The position numbers were made by a program, and so were the translations under genes. Source: Mesorhizobium ventifaucium (GTDB lineage: Bacteria; Pseudomonadota; Alphaproteobacteria; Rhizobiales; Rhizobiaceae). From it: a stretch of DNA of 64,000 nt. The stretch spans positions 46,401-110,400 of the forward strand of contig NZ_CAKXZS010000026.1 in the NCBI RefSeq assembly GCF_935822925.1. The letters are read 5' to 3'. Of the stretch, positions 43,289-51,742 are shown piece after piece (position 1 is the first letter of the stretch; each line of letters opens with the position of its first letter). The notes below the pieces were generated by a model. It saw nothing but the letters and a program-made list of their open reading frames with translations, was not told the DNA's origin and ran no database searches.

Positions 43289-45118
43289 TTACGCCGCGCC
43301 GACCACTTTCGCCGACTTCTCAAAACGCTTGCGCTCGTTCGGGTCGAGATAGAGCTTGCGCAGACGGATGGTCTTCGGCGTCACTTCGACCAGCTCGTCG
43401 TCCTGGATCCAGGCCAGCGCGCGTTCCAGCGTCATGCGGATCGGCGGCGTCAGCTTCACCGCCTCGTCCTTGCCGGCGGCGCGGATGTTGGTCAGTTTCT
43501 TGCCCTTCAGCACGTTCACTTCGAGGTCGTTGTCGCGTGAATGGATGCCGATGATCATGCCCTGATAGACCTTGACACCGGGATCGATGACCATCGGACC
43601 GCGGTCTTCCAGGTTCCACATGGCATAGGCCACCGATTCACCCTGTTCGTTGGAGATCAGTACGCCGTTGGTGCGGCCCGGAAGCTCACCCTTGTAAGGT
43701 TCGTAGGCATGGAACAGCCGGTTCATGACAGCGGTGCCGCGCGTGTCGGTCAACAGTTCCGACTGGTAACCGATCAGGCCGCGCGTCGGCGCGTGGAAGA
43801 CGATGCGCTGGCGGTTGCCGCCTGACGGGCGCAATTCGACCATCTCGGCCTTGCGCTCCGACATCTTCTGCACGACGACGCCGGCATGCTCCTCGTCGAC
43901 GTCGATGACGACTTCCTCGACCGGCTCGAGCAACTCGCCGTTGTCGCCCTTCTGCATGACGACGCGCGGCCGCGACACGGCGATCTCGAACCCTTCGCGG
44001 CGCATCGTCTCGATCAGCACGGCAAGCTGCAATTCGCCGCGGCCGGAGACGAAAAACGAATCCTTGTCCGGCGATTCCTCAATTTTCAGCGCGACATTGC
44101 CTTCGGCCTCGCGCAGCAGGCGGTCGCGGATGACGCGGCTGGTCACCTTGTCGCCCTCGGTGCCGGCCAGCGGGCTATCGTTGACGAGGAACGACATCGT
44201 CACGGTCGGCGGATCGATCGGCTGCGCATGCAGCGGCTCGATCACCGACAGGTCGCAGAACGTGTCAGCAACGGTGCCCTTCGACAGGCCGGCAATGGCG
44301 ACGATATCGCCCGCCTGCGCCTCATCGATCGGCTGGCGCTCGAGCCCGCGGAAAGCCAGTATCTTCGAGATACGGCCGGTTTCGACCTGGGTGCCGTCAT
44401 GATGCAGCACCTTGACCGCCTGGTTGGATTTCAGCGTGCCGGATTCGATGCGACCGGTGATGATGCGGCCGAGGAACGGATTGGCCTCCAGGATGGTGCC
44501 GATCATGCGGAACGGGCCGGGATGGACGGTCGGCGCCGGCACATGCTTGATGACGAGGTCGAACAGCGGCGCCAGGCCCTGGTCCTTCGGGCCTTCGGGA
44601 TTTTCCGATACCCAGCCGTCGCGGCCCGAACCGTAAAGGATCGGGAAGTCGAGCTGTTCGTCGGTTGCGTCAAGCGCTGCAAACAGGTCGAACACTTCGT
44701 TGACCACCTCGACATGGCGGGCGTCCGGCCGGTCGATCTTGTTGATGACGACGATCGGCTTCAATCCGACCTTGAGCGCCTTGCCGACGACGAATTTTGT
44801 CTGCGGCATCGGCCCTTCGGCGGCATCGACCAGCACGATGGCCGAATCCACCATCGACAGGATGCGCTCGACTTCACCGCCGAAATCGGCGTGCCCGGGG
44901 GTGTCGACGATGTTGATGCGGGTGTCCTTCCAGTCGACCGAGGTCGCCTTGGCCAGGATGGTAATGCCGCGTTCCTTTTCGAGGTCGTTCGAATCCATGG
45001 CGCGTTCGGCGACCCGCTGGTTGTCGCGGAACGAGCCGGACTGTTTCAGGAGCTGGTCGACGAGGGTGGTTTTTCCATGGTCGACGTGCGCGATGATCGC
45101 GATATTACGAATTTTCAT
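43289..45118 (-). CDS. typA: Ribosome-binding GTPase TypA/BipA
   Basis: 609-residue translational GTPase that binds 70S and affects 50S assembly and stress growth. G1 AHVDHGKT at 10-17, G3 DTPGHADF near 77-84, G4 NKID near 131-134, EF-G-like domains III and V, and a TypA-specific C-terminal domain with GELPGRTNGVLIS. Switch I carries the KERGITI motif. The start MKIRNIAIIAHVDHG at 45118 is canonical; an in-frame extension is not conserved. Confidence 0.97.
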   Translation of the reverse strand: MKIRNIAIIAHVDHGKTTLVDQLLKQSGSFRDNQRVAERAMDSNDLEKERGITILAKATSVDWKDTRINIVDTPGHADFGGEVERILSMVDSAIVLVDAAEGPMPQTKFVVGKALKVGLKPIVVINKIDRPDARHVEVVNEVFDLFAALDATDEQLDFPILYGSGRDGWVSENPEGPKDQGLAPLFDLVIKHVPAPTVHPGPFRMIGTILEANPFLGRIITGRIESGTLKSNQAVKVLHHDGTQVETGRISKILAFRGLERQPIDEAQAGDIVAIAGLSKGTVADTFCDLSVIEPLHAQPIDPPTVTMSFLVNDSPLAGTEGDKVTSRVIRDRLLREAEGNVALKIEESPDKDSFFVSGRGELQLAVLIETMRREGFEIAVSRPRVVMQKGDNGELLEPVEEVVIDVDEEHAGVVVQKMSERKAEMVELRPSGGNRQRIVFHAPTRGLIGYQSELLTDTRGTAVMNRLFHAYEPYKGELPGRTNGVLISNEQGESVAYAMWNLEDRGPMVIDPGVKVYQGMIIGIHSRDNDLEVNVLKGKKLTNIRAAGKDEAVKLTPPIRMTLERALAWIQDDELVEVTPKTIRLRKLYLDPNERKRFEKSAKVVGAA

Positions 45119-45318
45119 GTTGTGGTCTCGGGAGCGTTGCAGGCAGCAGGCCAAAAGGCGCTGCCTCTTTCGGTTGGGCGGCTCATACAGGGTTTTTCGC
45201 AATTGCGAAAGAGGAGGCGCGCCACCAAATACATGGTCACCAAATCTTAAGCGTCATGGTGTGAAATGGAATTATTAACCAAAGCGGAACCTTTCGCGGT
45301 CGGGACAGTTCAAATTTC

Positions 45319-45600
45319 ATGAGCAAAACGGGCATCAGATACCGGCCAATCCTCGCATGGGCTGCCCTCGCCGTTCTGCTTGCGGCAGGAGTGGCAAGGT
45401 CGGCCGCGACGTTGAAGGAGGCACGTCCTGCCCCGCCGTCCGACGCACGAACGGCGGCGCAGTTGTTTGCCGACGCTCCCGATGGCGTCGACCCGGTGGT
45501 GACAGGGCCAGTTAGCGCCGCCTTCAAGCAGAGGCAGGAGGCCGCCAACTGCGACAGCGCTGTTTGGCCCAACATTCCGACCGTTTGCTATCCGGATTGA
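45319..45600 (+). CDS. Small secreted protein with C-terminal cysteine pair
   Basis: 93 residues. An N-terminal signal (WAALAVLLAAGVARS, cleavage near residue 29) is followed by a Pro/Ala-rich acidic stretch and an end with two cysteines, NCDSAVWPNIPTVCYPD. The C-terminal CxxxxWPxIPxxC motif resembles small rhizobial periplasmic proteins of unknown role; the two cysteines may form a disulfide. Start ATG 45319 has no strong ribosome site. It is divergent from typA and convergent with phoD across a repeat. Confidence 0.65.
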   Translation: MSKTGIRYRPILAWAALAVLLAAGVARSAATLKEARPAPPSDARTAAQLFADAPDGVDPVVTGPVSAAFKQRQEAANCDSAVWPNIPTVCYPD

Positions 45601-45611
45601 CGACCGCGCTT

Positions 45612-45755
45612 TACCCTCCCCCTTGTGGGAAGGGTCGATCCGCGAAGCGGAGCGGGGGGGTGCGTGCCCCACCTATGTCGGCGCTTCACCCACCCCGTCT
45701 CGCCAGCTTCGCTTGCGAAGCCGCCTCGCCGACCCTCCCCACAAGGGGGAGGGTA
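45612..45755. repeat. Long inverted repeat (CTCCCC family), copy 3
   Basis: TACCCTCCCCCTTGTGGG at 45612 pairs with CCCACAAGGGGGAGGGTA at 45738-45755; arms about 26 bases, inner GC-rich arms GATCCGCGAAGCGGAGCGGG and TTCGCTTGCGAAGCCGCC contain further hairpins. Between the small secreted protein gene and phoD. Confidence 0.85.
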
Positions 45756-45766
45756 CGCCAGTCCCC

Positions 45767-47335
45767 TCATGCCGAATGCACCGGATCGAGCGCGACCTTG
45801 TAGAGTTCATTGTCGTCGCGATCCATCAGCCGCACCGTCATCTGTTCAGTGGCGCCGTCGATGTCGACGAGGCCGAAGAACTGCAGGCCGGCCGAGGGTG
45901 GCAGGTTCTGCCCCTGCTCGGCGGTTGGCGCCTTGATGAATTTCAGCTCCGGGCCGAAGGTCATGTCGAAATCATTGGGTCCGTACGTGCCGGCATGGAG
46001 CGGACCGGAGACGAATTCCCAGAACGGATTAAAGTCCTGGAACTGCGCCTTGTCGGGATTGTAGTAGTGCGCCGCCGTGTAATGCACGTCGGCGGTCAGC
46101 CAGACGGTGTTGGTGATGCCGGCATTCTTTATATAGCGAAGGAGGTCGGCAATTTCCAGTTCGCGGCCCTTGGCCGGGCCATTGTCGCCATTGCTGATGG
46201 CCTCGGCGCCGGCCTTTTTGGTGGCGTCGTTCCAGACGACGAGACCGAGCGGCATGTCGGCGGCGATGATTTTCCAGGTCGCGTTGGAGTTTGCCAGTTC
46301 GCGCTTCAGCCATTTCATCTGCTGTTCGCCGAGGATGCGCGATTGCGGCGTCACCGTATCCTGCATGCCGGGGCCATTGGCGCCGCGATAGGAACGCATG
46401 TCGAGGAAGAACACTTCGAGCAGCGGCCCGTAGGCGATCTTGCGATAGACGCGGCCCGGTTCCGACGGCTCGTAGCGGATCGTCGTCATTTCCTGGAAGG
46501 CGCGTGCCGCGCGTGCCGCCAGCACATGGATGTTTTTTTCCGAGTAGCGGTCGTCGGCGCTCAGGTCCTTCGAATCCGACCAGTTGTTCACCACCTCGTG
46601 GTCGTCCCACTGATAGAAGGTCGGGCAGATGGCGTTGAGCCCCAGTACGTTCTTGTCCATCATGTTGTATTTCCACTGGCCGCGGTACTCGTCCAGCGTC
46701 TCGGCAACCTTGCGCTTTTCGTCGATGAGGACGTTGTTCTTCCACTTGCTGCCACCGGGAAGGTCGACCTCGTCCTTCATCGGGCCGTCGGCATAGATGG
46801 TGTCGCCGGAATGCAGGAAGAAGTCGGGCGTATGCTTGCCGATCGTGGCATAGGTCTTCATGCCGGTGTCGTCGATGCCCCAGCCCTGGCCGGCGGTATC
46901 GCCCGACCAGGCGAACCGGATGTCGCGCTTCGAGGCCGGCGCCGTGCGGAAGCGGCCGACGATCGGCTCGGAGATGGCGTTGATGTCGGCGAGATCGGCC
47001 GCAATCATGCGGTAGAAGATGTCCTGGTCGGAGGCGAGGTCGGTGAGCAGCCGCTTTACCGTGTAATCGCTGGCCGGCGACGTATCGAGCGGCGCAAGGC
47101 GCAAGGGATTGGCGAAATTTTCCGTCGACGAGACTTCGAACATGACGCGCGAAGGGCGGTCGGTACGCGTCCACACCACGCCGCTGGTTGCGTCGACATC
47201 GCCCGACTGGATGCCATGGGTGAAGGCGGGCCGCTGATTGGCGCGCGAATAATAGGGAAGCGCGAGGCCCGATACGCCGACGAGGCCGGCGGCGCTCGCC
47301 GACGTGACAAAGGCGCGGCGTGAAATCTTGTTCAT
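45767..47335 (-). CDS. phoD: Alkaline phosphatase D (PhoD)
   Basis: 522-residue PhoD-type phosphodiesterase/phosphomonoesterase, exported in folded state. The twin-arginine motif SRRAFV is at residues 5-10, followed by a hydrophobic segment and cleavage near 33. Metal-binding motifs seen: SGDT near 144 and HSGDTIYADG, WDDHEVVNNW, and WLTADVHYTAAH. CCAGGAGACAGCC is a strong ribosome site. A Pho-box-like sequence lies 72 bases upstream, so induction at phosphate limitation by PhoB is plausible. It provides phosphate from organic esters in the periplasm. Confidence 0.94.
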   Translation of the reverse strand: MNKISRRAFVTSASAAGLVGVSGLALPYYSRANQRPAFTHGIQSGDVDATSGVVWTRTDRPSRVMFEVSSTENFANPLRLAPLDTSPASDYTVKRLLTDLASDQDIFYRMIAADLADINAISEPIVGRFRTAPASKRDIRFAWSGDTAGQGWGIDDTGMKTYATIGKHTPDFFLHSGDTIYADGPMKDEVDLPGGSKWKNNVLIDEKRKVAETLDEYRGQWKYNMMDKNVLGLNAICPTFYQWDDHEVVNNWSDSKDLSADDRYSEKNIHVLAARAARAFQEMTTIRYEPSEPGRVYRKIAYGPLLEVFFLDMRSYRGANGPGMQDTVTPQSRILGEQQMKWLKRELANSNATWKIIAADMPLGLVVWNDATKKAGAEAISNGDNGPAKGRELEIADLLRYIKNAGITNTVWLTADVHYTAAHYYNPDKAQFQDFNPFWEFVSGPLHAGTYGPNDFDMTFGPELKFIKAPTAEQGQNLPPSAGLQFFGLVDIDGATEQMTVRLMDRDDNELYKVALDPVHSA

Positions 47336-47406
47336 GGCTGTCTCCTGGATGGCTTAAACGTCGCCGCCAAGGTCCAGCCTCAATGTTTCACGCACATCTC
47401 GAAAGC

Positions 47407-47424
47407 ATGAAGGTTTTATTACAA
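47407..47424 (-). promoter_or_regulatory. Pho-box-like sequence upstream of phoD
   Basis: On the minus strand TTGTAATAAAACCTTCAT matches the PhoB consensus CTGTCATAAATCTGTCAT at 13 of 18 positions, including both TGT-x-AT and TTCAT-like half sites spaced 11 bases. It is 72 bases before the phoD ATG. Moderate match found by eye only. Confidence 0.4.
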
Positions 47425-47438
47425 TCGACAGGCAGGCG

Positions 47439-47595
47439 ATCTCCCCCTTGAGGGGACATGTCGCCGAAGGCGACAGAGGGGGTCGTCTCGCGTGGAGCGC
47501 CGGCGTCGCTTCTCGTAGCGGAAGGCGTTGACGCTTCACGCGAGGCGACGCCCCCTCTGGCCACTTTGCGGCCATCTCCCCCTCAAGGGGGAGAT
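47439..47595. repeat. Long inverted repeat (CTCCCC family), copy 4
   Basis: ATCTCCCCCTTGAGGGG at 47439 pairs with CCCCTCAAGGGGGAGAT-like sequence ending 47595; the inner part CAGAGGGGGTCGTCTCGCGT (47473) also pairs with ACGCGAGGCGACGCCCCCTC (47538). The overall arms are about 70 bases with several mismatches. Lies between phoD (start side) and the MFS gene. Confidence 0.85.
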
Positions 47596-47615
47596 TAGCG
47601 CTCAGCCGTCACAGC

Positions 47616-48899
47616 TCAAGCCGCTCGCGGTTCCGGCTCGAAGGCCGGACGGCTGGTGTTGATCAACAGCGAGATGCAGGCAGCGGCTATTGCCGTCATG
47701 CCGGCGATGAGGAAGGCAAGCTCGTAATTGCCCTGCAATTCACGCATGGTGCCGCCGAAGAAGGCGGCAGCCGCAGCTCCCACCTGATGGCCGGCGACGA
47801 TCCAGCCGAAGACGATCGGGCCGCTGCGGTCGCCGAACGCCTCGTTCGACAGCCTGAGCGTCGGCGGCACGGTGGCGATCCAGTCCAATCCGTAGAGCAC
47901 GGCGAAGATGATCAGGCTGGTCGACGAAAAGCCGGAATAAGGCAGGTAGATCAGCGACAGGCCGCGGATGCCATAATAGACGCCGAGCAGCTTGCGGGGG
48001 TCGAAACGATCGGTGAGCCAGCCCGACAGCGTCGTGCCGATCAGGTCGAAGATGCCCATCAGCGACAGCAGGCCGGCTGCTTGCACCTGGCCGATGCCCA
48101 TGTCGCCGCAAAACGCGATCAGGTGCGTGCCGACCAATCCGTTGGTGGTGAAGCCGCAGATGAAGAAAGTGGCGAACAGATACCAGAACACGCGGGTGCC
48201 GGCGGCACGGCGCAGTGTGCTGAGCGTGTGGGTGAGGAAATTGCCCTGTGAGGCCGGTGGAACCGGCGGCACGTCGTCGACGTCGGCACCGTAGCGCACC
48301 ATGCCGATCGAGGCCGGACGCTCCGGCACCAGCAGATAGACCAGCGGCACCAGGCAGGCGGTGGCGACCGCAATGGCGATGGCGACCGGCTTCCAGCCGC
48401 CCGACTGGGCGAGCGCCGCGAGCAGCGGCAGGAACACCAGCAGGCCGGTGGCGGCGGAGGCCGACATCAATCCCATCACCAGGCCGCGATTGGTCTTGAA
48501 CCAGCGATTGACGATGGTGGCGCCGAGCACCGTAGCAACCGCGCCGGAACCGACGCCGGAGAATACGCCCCAGGTGAGAAGCAGGTGCCAAGGCTCGGTC
48601 ATCAACAGGCTGAGCGCCGTCGAGCCCGACATCAGCACCAGCGACGCCAGCAGCGTGCGCCGCAGCCCGATCCGTTCCATCAGGGCCGCGGCAAACGGCC
48701 CGGTCAGGCCGTAGAGGAAGATGCCGATGGCCGCGGCGAGCGAGACGACGTCGCGCCGCCAGCCGAAACTCTCCTCTAGCGGCAGCATCATGACGGCCGG
48801 CGCCGACCGCAAGCCCGCCGCGATCAGCAGGCAGAGGAAAATGACGGCGACCACGACGAAAGCATAGCGCTGGCCAAACGGACGGGACTGAGCTATCAT
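47616..48899 (-). CDS. MFS transporter (monocarboxylate/oxalate-type)
   Basis: 427 residues with 12 predicted helices. The N-terminus RYAFVVVAVIFLCLLIAAG and GLRSAPAVMMLPLEESFGWRRD resemble the MCT-like/OFA permease group in alphaproteobacteria. The substrate is unknown. It is divergent from a TetR gene with operator-like palindromes between, so it is probably an efflux or uptake system repressed by that regulator. Start ATG 48899 lies just inside this regulatory region. Confidence 0.88.
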   Translation of the reverse strand: MIAQSRPFGQRYAFVVVAVIFLCLLIAAGLRSAPAVMMLPLEESFGWRRDVVSLAAAIGIFLYGLTGPFAAALMERIGLRRTLLASLVLMSGSTALSLLMTEPWHLLLTWGVFSGVGSGAVATVLGATIVNRWFKTNRGLVMGLMSASAATGLLVFLPLLAALAQSGGWKPVAIAIAVATACLVPLVYLLVPERPASIGMVRYGADVDDVPPVPPASQGNFLTHTLSTLRRAAGTRVFWYLFATFFICGFTTNGLVGTHLIAFCGDMGIGQVQAAGLLSLMGIFDLIGTTLSGWLTDRFDPRKLLGVYYGIRGLSLIYLPYSGFSSTSLIIFAVLYGLDWIATVPPTLRLSNEAFGDRSGPIVFGWIVAGHQVGAAAAAFFGGTMRELQGNYELAFLIAGMTAIAAACISLLINTSRPAFEPEPRAA

Positions 48900-48900
48900 G

Positions 48901-48951
48901 TTACTGACCGGTACGTTGCAATTGCACCGATGTATACGTACCGATCGGTAA
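48901..48951. promoter_or_regulatory. Paired TetR-type operators between MFS and TetR genes
   Basis: TTACTGACCGGTACG (48901-48915) and CGTACCGATCGGTAA (48937-48951) are inverted copies matching at 13 of 15 positions, 21 bases apart. The right one contains the perfect palindrome TACCGATCGGTA (48939-48950). A third small palindrome TGCAATTGCA lies between. This is the usual form of TetR autoregulatory sites, here covering both divergent promoters. Confidence 0.6.
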
Positions 48952-48980
48952 CATGTCAAGCAGGCAACGGCGTATCCTAG

Positions 48981-49586
48981 ATGAAAAGCATCGAACCAAC
49001 GATGAAAGCGGAAGAAATGGCACCGCCCCGCGCGGGCGAAAAAATCCTTCGCGTTGCCCGCGACCTGTTCTACCGGCAAGGCATCAGGGCGATCGGCGTC
49101 GACGAGATCGTGCGGCGCGCCGGCGTCACCAAGCCCAGCCTCTATCGCAGCTTTCCGTCCAAGGACGAATTGGCCGCGTCCTATCTCCGGCAATACGACC
49201 TCGAGTTCTGGGACCGCTTCGACGCGGCGGTGGCTGCCCATCCCGGCGATTCGCGCGCGCAGATCGCCGCCTTCCTGACCCGCATCGGCAAGCGCACGCA
49301 AAAACCCGACTATCGCGGCTGCGGCATGACCAACGCGGCCGTCGAATATCCCGAGCACGGCCACCCGGCCCGCGTGGTGAGCGAGGCCAACAAGCAGGAA
49401 TTGCGCCGGCGCCTGCGCGCCATGGCGGCGGCAATGGGTGCCGGCGACGCCGATACGCTGGGCGACGGGCTGCTGCTTCTGATCGAGGGCGCCTATATCA
49501 GCGGCCAGCTGTTCGGTGCCGGCGGACCGGCGAAGTCTGTGGCCCGGAACGCCGACCTGCTGATCGAGGCGAGCTTGAAGAAATAG
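48981..49586 (+). CDS. TetR-family transcriptional regulator
   Basis: 201 residues. Helix-turn-helix at about 20-65 (ILRVARDLFYRQGIRAIGVD ... AGVTKPSLYRSFPSKDELA), then an effector domain. It most likely represses itself and the divergent MFS gene through the palindromes in the 81-base spacer. The ligand is unknown. The C-terminal TetR_C type with CGMTNAAVEYPE suggests the YxaF/LmrA-like group. Confidence 0.93.
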   Translation: MKSIEPTMKAEEMAPPRAGEKILRVARDLFYRQGIRAIGVDEIVRRAGVTKPSLYRSFPSKDELAASYLRQYDLEFWDRFDAAVAAHPGDSRAQIAAFLTRIGKRTQKPDYRGCGMTNAAVEYPEHGHPARVVSEANKQELRRRLRAMAAAMGAGDADTLGDGLLLLIEGAYISGQLFGAGGPAKSVARNADLLIEASLKK

Positions 49587-49629
49587 CGTTTGGCGATACG
49601 CTGCGGCAGCCCGAAACGGAGTTGCCGCG

Positions 49630-50223
49630 ATGCGTGCTCTTTTGCTGATCCCGCTTGCCCTCGCCGGACTCTGCCAGCCTGCCCAGGCCGGCGACATTTC
49701 CAGCGCCTACACCGATCTCGACTGGAAGAAGGACTGCGTGACTTACGCGCAGGCTGAGGAAGGCGACGGCGACTGGGCCAGTCTTGCCTGCTCGGGATAT
49801 CGCGGCTACCCGGTGCTGATCGCCTACGACGATGCCCGGGAATCGCTGTTCTACGGTTTTCCGCCCAGCGACATGACCGCGGTCTGGGAAAGTTTTGTCG
49901 CCTTCAACTCGGCTGCCCCCAAACTCGAGTGGCGCATCGAGACGAACGGCGATCGCGCCGTCCCGTTTGCGGTCATCCATCGGCGCTCGATCAGCAATCC
50001 CGAGGCGGAGAACAAACCGACCGACGTGCTGATCGTCGTCAAGGTCGCCCAGCCGGAGACCTATGAAGGCTGCACCGTCGGCCTAGTGCTGGCCACCGGC
50101 AACCCCGGCGCCAACGACCAGGCCCGCAAGCTCGCCGACGAAAAGGCGCGGACCTTTGCCTGCGGCAAGGACCAGCGCGTGGTGATCGGCAACGTACCGG
50201 CTTTCGGCCGCGTCGATAACTGA
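49630..50223 (+). CDS. Hypothetical secreted protein
   Basis: 197 residues with a clear signal peptide (MRALLLIPLALAGLCQPAQA, cleavage after residue 20). The mature part has four cysteines (in KKDCVTY, ASLACSGYR, YEGCTVG and TFACGKD), probably forming two disulfides in the periplasm. I do not recognise a family; such proteins are found in many Rhizobiales. It follows the TetR gene by 43 bases but has its own ribosome site, and there is no obvious functional link. The stop lies in the edge of a palindromic repeat. Confidence 0.75.
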   Translation: MRALLLIPLALAGLCQPAQAGDISSAYTDLDWKKDCVTYAQAEEGDGDWASLACSGYRGYPVLIAYDDARESLFYGFPPSDMTAVWESFVAFNSAAPKLEWRIETNGDRAVPFAVIHRRSISNPEAENKPTDVLIVVKVAQPETYEGCTVGLVLATGNPGANDQARKLADEKARTFACGKDQRVVIGNVPAFGRVDN

Positions 50224-50408
50224 CTTCGTCATCCCTGGGCGGAGCGACGCGAAGCGGAGCGCAGACCCTGGGATCCATTCCGTGACATCAACCGAAGCGC
50301 GCAGCGGACCAGAATTCTGCACCGTTGCGGCGCTTTGACGTCACGGCATGGATCCAGGGGTCTGCGCTGCGTCGCTACGCTCCTTGCTGCGCCCCAGGAT
50401 GACGAAGC
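50224..50408. repeat. 185-bp long palindromic repeat (CTTCGTCATCC family)
   Basis: Ends CTTCGTCATCC (50224-50234) and GGATGACGAAG (50398-50408) pair, and so do inner segments GCGCAGACCCTGGGATCC... (50260-50288) with GTCACGGCATGGATCCAGGGG... (50340-50367), with few mismatches. The element at 5344-5405 is a shorter relative made of one half closed by the other end. Lies between a secreted protein gene and ppa, convergent. Confidence 0.85.
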
Positions 50409-50472
50409 TGAAGGGCTTCGGCCAACCTCAACCGGTTGCGACAGCCCATTCGGTCAACTTCAGGAGTTTCTG

Positions 50473-51006
50473 CTACTTGCTTGCCTTGGCCCGCTCGATC
50501 GCCTCGACGATCATCTTCTTGGCGTAGGCGGCATCGTGCCAGCCCTCGATCTTGACCCATTTGCCGGGTTCGAGATCCTTGTAGTGCTCGAAGAAATGCT
50601 GCACCTGCTGGCGGGTGATGTCGGGCAGGTGCGTGTATTCGGTGACGTTCTCGTACCGCAGCGTCAGCTTGGGCGAAGGCACCGCGATGATCTTTTCGTC
50701 GAGGCCGGAATTGTCCTCCATCACCAGCACGCCGATCGGCCGCACATTGATGACGCAGCCCGGCACCAGCGCGCGCGTGTTGCAGACCAGCACGTCGATC
50801 GGGTCGCCGTCACCCGACAGCGTGTGCGGCACGAAGCCGTAATTGCCGGGATAGCGCATCGAAGTGTGCAGGAAACGGTCGACGAACAGCGTGCCGGCCT
50901 CCTTGTCCATCTCGTACTTGATCGGCTCGCCGCCGATCGGCACCTCGATGATGACGTTGATGTCCTCCGGCGGGTTCTTTCCGATGGCGATGGCTTCAAT
51001 ACGCAT
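50473..51006 (-). CDS. ppa: Inorganic pyrophosphatase
   Basis: 177-residue class I soluble pyrophosphatase. Signature D66-x-D68-PID71-VLV in SGDGDPIDVLVC, and the active-site residues in VIIEVPIGGEPIKYEMDKE near 18-36. It hydrolyses PPi to drive biosynthesis. Length and start (GAGGGACAAAAGCC before ATG) are normal. It is followed by the 185-bp repeat. Confidence 0.97.
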   Translation of the reverse strand: MRIEAIAIGKNPPEDINVIIEVPIGGEPIKYEMDKEAGTLFVDRFLHTSMRYPGNYGFVPHTLSGDGDPIDVLVCNTRALVPGCVINVRPIGVLVMEDNSGLDEKIIAVPSPKLTLRYENVTEYTHLPDITRQQVQHFFEHYKDLEPGKWVKIEGWHDAAYAKKMIVEAIERAKASK

Positions 51007-51118
51007 GGCTTTTGTCCCTCTTTCGATTGGAGACCGATAGCGGGCAGCGGCGCATGGTGCAATGCGGCGAATGGTACTGAATGCAGCTGAGGGTGTTAGC
51101 GAGAGGCGCGTCGAGCCG

Positions 51119-51625
51119 TCATTCCCAGACGAAGGCGACCTTCTTCAGCGCCTTCTGCTCAAAGACCTCGACGCCCTCGGCGACGTCGCGGCCGCCGGCG
51201 CCGGCATAGAAGGTGAGCGCGTTTTGGTTGTCCTCCAGCGCCCACACCACCATGCCTTTCAGGCCGTGGTCTGCCAGTCGCGCCCGTGCGGCCGAGAATA
51301 GCCGGCTGCCAAGCCCGATGCCCTGATATTCCGGGCGCACGTAAAGTTCGTAGATCTCGCCCTGCTGCTTGAGCTCGCGGGCGCGATTCTTGCCGATCGT
51401 AGCGTAGCCGGCGACCTTGCCGCCGATCTCAACGACCAGGACGGTGGCGGCACGACGGATGGCGTTCGCCCACCAGTCGGCGCCGCGGCGGTTGATCATC
51501 GATGTCAGCGTGCGATGCGGGATGATGCCGGAGTAGGCGCCGTGCCAGGCCAGCAGGTGCACGTCGGCAATGGCGCTTGCGTCGCGCGGCTCGGCTTTCC
51601 TGATATCAATGCTCAGCGTCTTCAT
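51119..51625 (-). CDS. GNAT-family N-acetyltransferase
   Basis: 168 residues, GNAT fold. The acetyl-CoA pyrophosphate loop RPEYQGIGLGSRL (about 97-109) follows the beta-4 strand IYELYVRPEY. N-terminal IDIRKAEPRDASAIADVHLL is typical. Substrate unknown; could act on small amines or protein N-termini. Weak ribosome site. It is upstream of ppa on the same strand with about 110 bases between. Confidence 0.88.
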   Translation of the reverse strand: MKTLSIDIRKAEPRDASAIADVHLLAWHGAYSGIIPHRTLTSMINRRGADWWANAIRRAATVLVVEIGGKVAGYATIGKNRARELKQQGEIYELYVRPEYQGIGLGSRLFSAARARLADHGLKGMVVWALEDNQNALTFYAGAGGRDVAEGVEVFEQKALKKVAFVWE

Positions 51626-51742
51626 GATTGGTTAACCATAAACCCGCATTGCCCGATTGCAAGAGTCCGGTCAGCGGCTCCCAAGCTTTCGCACAGACGA
51701 TAGACGTGCCGTTGACCGCCGAAAGAAGCCGTTCGTAGCGAC

